Below are positions 57,558-61,357 of a stretch of 61,357 nucleotides of DNA, piece by piece (the first letter of the stretch is position 1; each line of letters begins with the position of its first letter). The notes under the pieces are model-generated. The model saw nothing but the letters and a program-made list of their open reading frames with translations, was not told the DNA's origin and did not search any database. A program made the position numbers and the translations under genes. The DNA is from Thermomucor indicae-seudaticae (taxonomy: Eukaryota > Mucoromycota > Mucoromycetes > Mucorales > Lichtheimiaceae): the NCBI GenBank assembly GCA_000787465.1, contig JSYX01000162.1:1-61357 (forward strand), given 5' to 3'.

Positions 57558-60456
57558 CTAAGTCAATCCATGAAGAATATCCATCGCTCTATCTGCTCGG
57601 CGTTCTCGTGGCTCGGAACTGCAGCATACTTCTTCGTCTTCTTCGCTGTTAGAATCACTTCCATCTGACTGCCTTGAGACAAAGTAGCTTAGGCGGCTCA
57701 AGCGATCAATTAACTCGGGGTTCGTAGGTAAACGCTCGAGGGACCGACAGTTGAGCATCCGTCGTAGGCCGAGACACTCGTTCCTGACCTGTTCCATCAT
57801 GGTTTGATCCCAACTTTCTTCCTTCTCGAGGGAGGAGGGACCCAAGCACCAAGCTACGATCCATGCTTGCAGCCCTGTCAGACTGACGACAAACTCGGCC
57901 AAAGCCATCGCTGAGCTTTCCAAGCCCTTCTGAACCTGACAACGACGACGATGATGGTGAGTCCATGACTTTCTCATAGCCTCTTGCCATTTCTGTGCTT
58001 CGTACAAGTCTTGAACTCCTCCGGCACAGTCGCCCTCTTGGAGCCGGATAGCACCTGACAAGTCAAGGCCCATCTTCCTTTTTAATCCTTGATCGATCGT
58101 ATCATCATCATCATCATGGGCCGGTGGTGCCAGACGAAGAAGCCGTTGCTTCGCTGTCTTGAGATCTGATTTAGCCAATGCTTCTACGGTTGCTCCGACG
58201 CCGGCCAGCCATGGAATCAGCGGGGAAGGGTAATGCAGCTGAAGGATCGGGTCAAACGTAGTCTCGCTACTAATACTAAAGTAGTCAGCTGTCATGGGCG
58301 GTGTCGCATCCATCATGGATATCACCAGACGTCCGAGTTGTGTGCGAATGTTATCGATCAAATGATACGTCGAAAGCGTTGCGATGGGACAAAGACATGC
58401 TCGTTTTTTCAGAGCGGAAAGAGTCTCTTGCCAAGCAACGGATCCCACCATGGAATCCACTCGGTCGGTCGCATCGCCTTGGTGCACGTCCCATAATAAC
58501 GCTCGCATCCACACGTCGTTTTCATCGGTTTTTTGTGGTGCCGAGCTGCTGCCGCAGTCACTGGCTTCGTACATGGCTTTACGCCAAAGATAGCGTGCCA
58601 GAAGCGTTCCCAATGGCATACCCAGAGAGTCAATGCGCAACGCGACCGTGACATACACTTGCACACGCCACTGCTCAAGATCCTCGCGCGCATCAAGCGT
58701 GTCCACTAGATTAACCATTTTTAAACAAGTGCACAAATTGCGTAACCAGGAGTTATCTGCAAAGACCAATGTGTGAATATAATGGGCTATTGCTTGCGGA
58801 ACCCGGGGGGCGGGTTGATGGCGTACCGTCCTTATATCCGTTTGACTTGATCCATTGTCGGGCCACTGTCCATCCTTCTCGTTGACTTGGTGCGGTCGTG
58901 TTTCCAGAAGAGCCATGGCCGGATAACAATTGACTTGCTTCCTTGAACACGGTCCGAAAAGTAACATTTGTGTCAGGCTGCCGAAGACTGTCGCTCTTTT
59001 CATATGAGATAGGCTTGCTTGTAGTAGCACTAGTTCTGAAAGAAGAAGGTCTTGCAATGGACCAAGACTTCAATAATAATGATCGTAGAAACAAGTAGAT
59101 GATTAGAAAGAAACATGACCATGCGATGGCACTACAAGCGACTTTCCTACGAGAACTCCAATGATCAGATAGAGAGCTCTTTCGTTTCTATGTTGCAACT
59201 TGCCATCCATCTGTTAATGAAAAATTATGATCTTCTACATGTGTGCAGCCATGGTCTTGGGCTGATATGTCTTGTTCATTGAGATGCGTTACAGAATCTT
59301 TGGACGACGGTGAAGGCGCAAAAAACGATAGGCACATAAACATGGCCAGAAAGGTCCGCGTTGTGCTATCAGAATGAGATGATGCTTTCCGTCGTCGCTT
59401 TGAGCGCTCTTGTTGCTGCCATCGTCTTTCTTTGTCAGTGCGGCACTCTTCTCGCATGCGCCGCACAAAATGTTCAAGCTTTTCTTTTCGGTACATGTTG
59501 AGCAGTTCTGCGCCCTGAGGAAGCTGTTCCAACAACTTTTGAAGCAAATGATTTTCGTGCTGAATCGGCTCTCTAGCCTTTTGAAGGTGGCAAATATACT
59601 CGCTTGCATTTCGAAGAATGTTGAGTTTGGTGGCCAAGGCGACTCCATCCCCGCATTCTTCTTCTTCTGCGTCGTCGTTATTGCGGGGCAACTGACGACT
59701 GGTCAACCTACTGGCTTTGGCGCATTGCAAAGCTGGAACAGCGTCTCGGAGTTCAGCCATACGATCATTCATGTTATTGCGGTATTGCCTTTCAATAGTA
59801 TACTGTGCAGAATTCTTGGTGCTGCTGCTATGTGATCGTTTGCGGATACCAGTTAAAGACTCTTGCGATGCCTGGTTGTCATTGTTGCTCACACCTGATG
59901 AGCTCGTGTTACACGTAACAGCTCTGTCTACCACTGACGCACTCATTGCTTCTGTATCCCGTACTCCGTTAAATATGGCTGTATGTGTATCAAGATTCTG
60001 ATCTGGCGGGATGGATGACTGTAAAGACGATGGATGTGTCGAAAGTGAGAAGGACGACGACGACAATGATGATGCCAAAGGGCCATGAGGTTGTTTATAT
60101 GACTGAATCTCGCTATCATGGACAGAAGCAATCGGCTTTTCAGCTATTGGATGTGTAATAAGCGACAAGTCAACAGAGGATGGCCAACCGGGGCATGGAT
60201 CCTGGTGTTCGTCATAGTAAGGCAGTATACCTTCTAAAATCAGCGAAGGAACCAGTATATCAGGGTAACAGGCATCGTTGGTACATAAGAGAGGGAATAA
60301 TGATGGCTGGTCCATAAAGTCTTGGGGATGGATATCGCTGTTTCGAGAAACTTGTTCCGCGGTATTTGCATACCGCGACGTATCAGGTCGCCATTGCTCT
60401 GTATTCAGCTTGTCGTTATTATTTTTGCAAGCAATGTAGGTATCTTGCGTATCCAT
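57558..60456 (-). CDS. SRE1: SREBP homologue Sre1, bHLH membrane-bound regulator
   Basis: Three exons (60456-59204, 59146-58827, 58792-57558) give 935 aa. The bHLH domain (about 215-292) has the SREBP-type tyrosine in ERQYRNNMNDRMAELRDAVP, and helix 2 reads ATKLNILRNASEYICHLQ. The first membrane helix (about 367-382, RTFLAMFMCLSFFAPSP) and second (about 421-440, CSAIAWSCFFLIIYLFL) flank a short lumenal loop, the hairpin arrangement of SREBPs. The C-terminal 500 residues are cytosolic and helical, as in the regulatory domain that binds Scp1/SCAP. Intron 1 has a GC donor (GCAAGT) and is needed to join the hairpin. Intron 2, read here as 58793-58826 (34 nt), is unusually short; a longer version starting at CCAA|GTCAAC is also in phase. 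In other fungi Sre1 controls sterol synthesis and hypoxia genes. Confidence 0.88.
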
Positions 60457-61357
60457 TAGCGGTTCGATTCAAGCGACACAAAAGAAGAAGAATGGAAAGC
60501 GAGAAAAGATCATGGCGATATTTGTTTCGGACTTGACGTCAAAAGTGGCCTGATTTTCGGCATCCACTGACTCGATATGTTAACGCATATATTTGGCAGA
60601 ACGTTCTAGCTACGCATAAACTAGACGAAATGCAGAACTGAAAAGCGGTTCCTCTTGTTGAATAAGTGGACTCCTTTCATGGGAAATGTAAAATGTGAAC
60701 GAGTTAGAATTTTTGGCGGGTGTCTAGAGCGAGGTCATCGGAAAACGAAAGCAGCCTTTGAAGGCCTCCAGTGCCTTCCTGTATTATTTTTTCGCCTTTA
60801 CATCTCAAATTTAGTTAAAGTCTTTAATGCTTTCTGGAAGTCTGCCTGAAGCAGCTTATTTTGTTGAATAGTCTGTTTTGACAAACGTCCCACCGTAGTG
60901 CCTTCTGCGAGGTCTGCAGTATGCCAATAAGGGAAAATCGGTTGCAACGCTTTGCGGAGGTAACACAGTCTTCACGTATGACGGAAAGGTCCATATCATC
61001 ATCAATGGCAGTAGCATAGTCGCAAGCACGCAAAAATGCAAGAAAACACGCGGTTAGCTTCAAGATGGATGCACGTAAAGCTAAAAGTCGAAGATAAAAG
61101 GGATAGACTTATATAGTCAAAGTCAACATGATAAGATACTTTTTGCTTTCGGCGATGGTTTATTAATTACGAGCTATCAGTCTCGCAAAGTTCACTTTCG
61201 CTTATTGTATCCAAGCGTACTTTGGGAACCAGTACGATGGAGATAGGCTTGTAATTAGGTCTCAGTAACACAGGGGTTATATGTTCCTGGTAGAGTGAAA
61301 CCATGGCAGTCCGTTATTTAGGTACGGAACATTGGGTACCTCTGTTATCACTGTGAG
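60457..61357. other. SRE1 upstream region and window end
   Basis: The SRE1 promoter is followed by AT-rich sequence. A minus-strand open stretch at 60824-61063 (79 codons, ACDYATAIDDDMDLSVIRED) looks protein-like but has no recognised family. No gene with splice support is seen to the end of the window. Confidence 0.35.

Noticed and set aside
59188..59203. A stop at the end of the Sre1 first exon, giving a soluble 422-residue protein
   Set aside because: A GC-AG intron joins the frame to a second membrane helix and the SREBP C-terminal domain, so two separate genes are unlikely. The short form remains possible only as intron retention.
1..61357. CRISPR arrays, operons, prophage or bacterial features
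   Set aside because: Spliceosomal introns and gene content are eukaryotic. No direct-repeat and spacer pattern was seen; the only regular repeat is the exon-intron array at 3.1-3.8 kb.

Overview
The window is a gene-dense piece of a nuclear fungal genome, most likely Mucoromycota (a Mucorales-like mould). The basis is many short introns (mostly 55-70 nt, GTAAGT-type donors), closely packed genes on both strands, and fungus-specific families: Zn2Cys6 regulator, Hse1, VTC polyphosphate polymerase, Mga2/Spt23-type and Sre1-type membrane-bound regulators, Dsc3, GT34. PiggyBac and hAT relics and an animal-like RBMS RNA-binding protein also fit early-diverging fungi. I cannot name a species. All exon boundaries were read by eye from splice consensus and reading frame; nearly every multi-exon model closes to a whole number of codons.

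Region 1 (1-7.1 kb) is accessory DNA: the 3' end of an unknown gene, a decayed piggyBac-type transposase, an unusual tandem array of repeated exon-intron units coding for coiled coil, a second piggyBac scrap truncating that array, and an hAT transposase tail with a stop. Region 2 (7.1-31 kb) is ordinary: sugar transporter, mitochondrial hydroxyacyl-thioester dehydratase, an unrecognised protein, dual-specificity phosphatase, patatin/TGL-type lipase, Zn2Cys6 regulator, Hse1 (ESCRT-0), RBMS-like RNA-binding protein, OCIA-like membrane protein, a second sugar transporter and Rrs1. Region 3 (31-46.7 kb): Tudor-SN, fatty acid 2-hydroxylase, HMG-CoA lyase, Elp4, a GT31-like/GT34 fusion and an Mga2/Spt23 homologue. 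Region 4 (46.7-61.4 kb): a gene-poor stretch with one frameshifted coding remnant, then a Tea1/Kel1-type kelch coiled-coil protein, Dsc3, a polyprenol reductase, Vtc4, and a full-length SREBP (Sre1).

The theme worth noting is lipid and sterol control. Mga2, Sre1 and the Dsc3 subunit of the E3 ligase known in other fungi to activate Sre1 lie within about 17.5 kb. Lipid enzymes are nearby (2-hydroxylase, polyprenol reductase, HMG-CoA lyase, lipase, mitochondrial dehydratase). The strongest structural novelty is the repeated exon-intron coiled-coil array at 3.1-3.9 kb.
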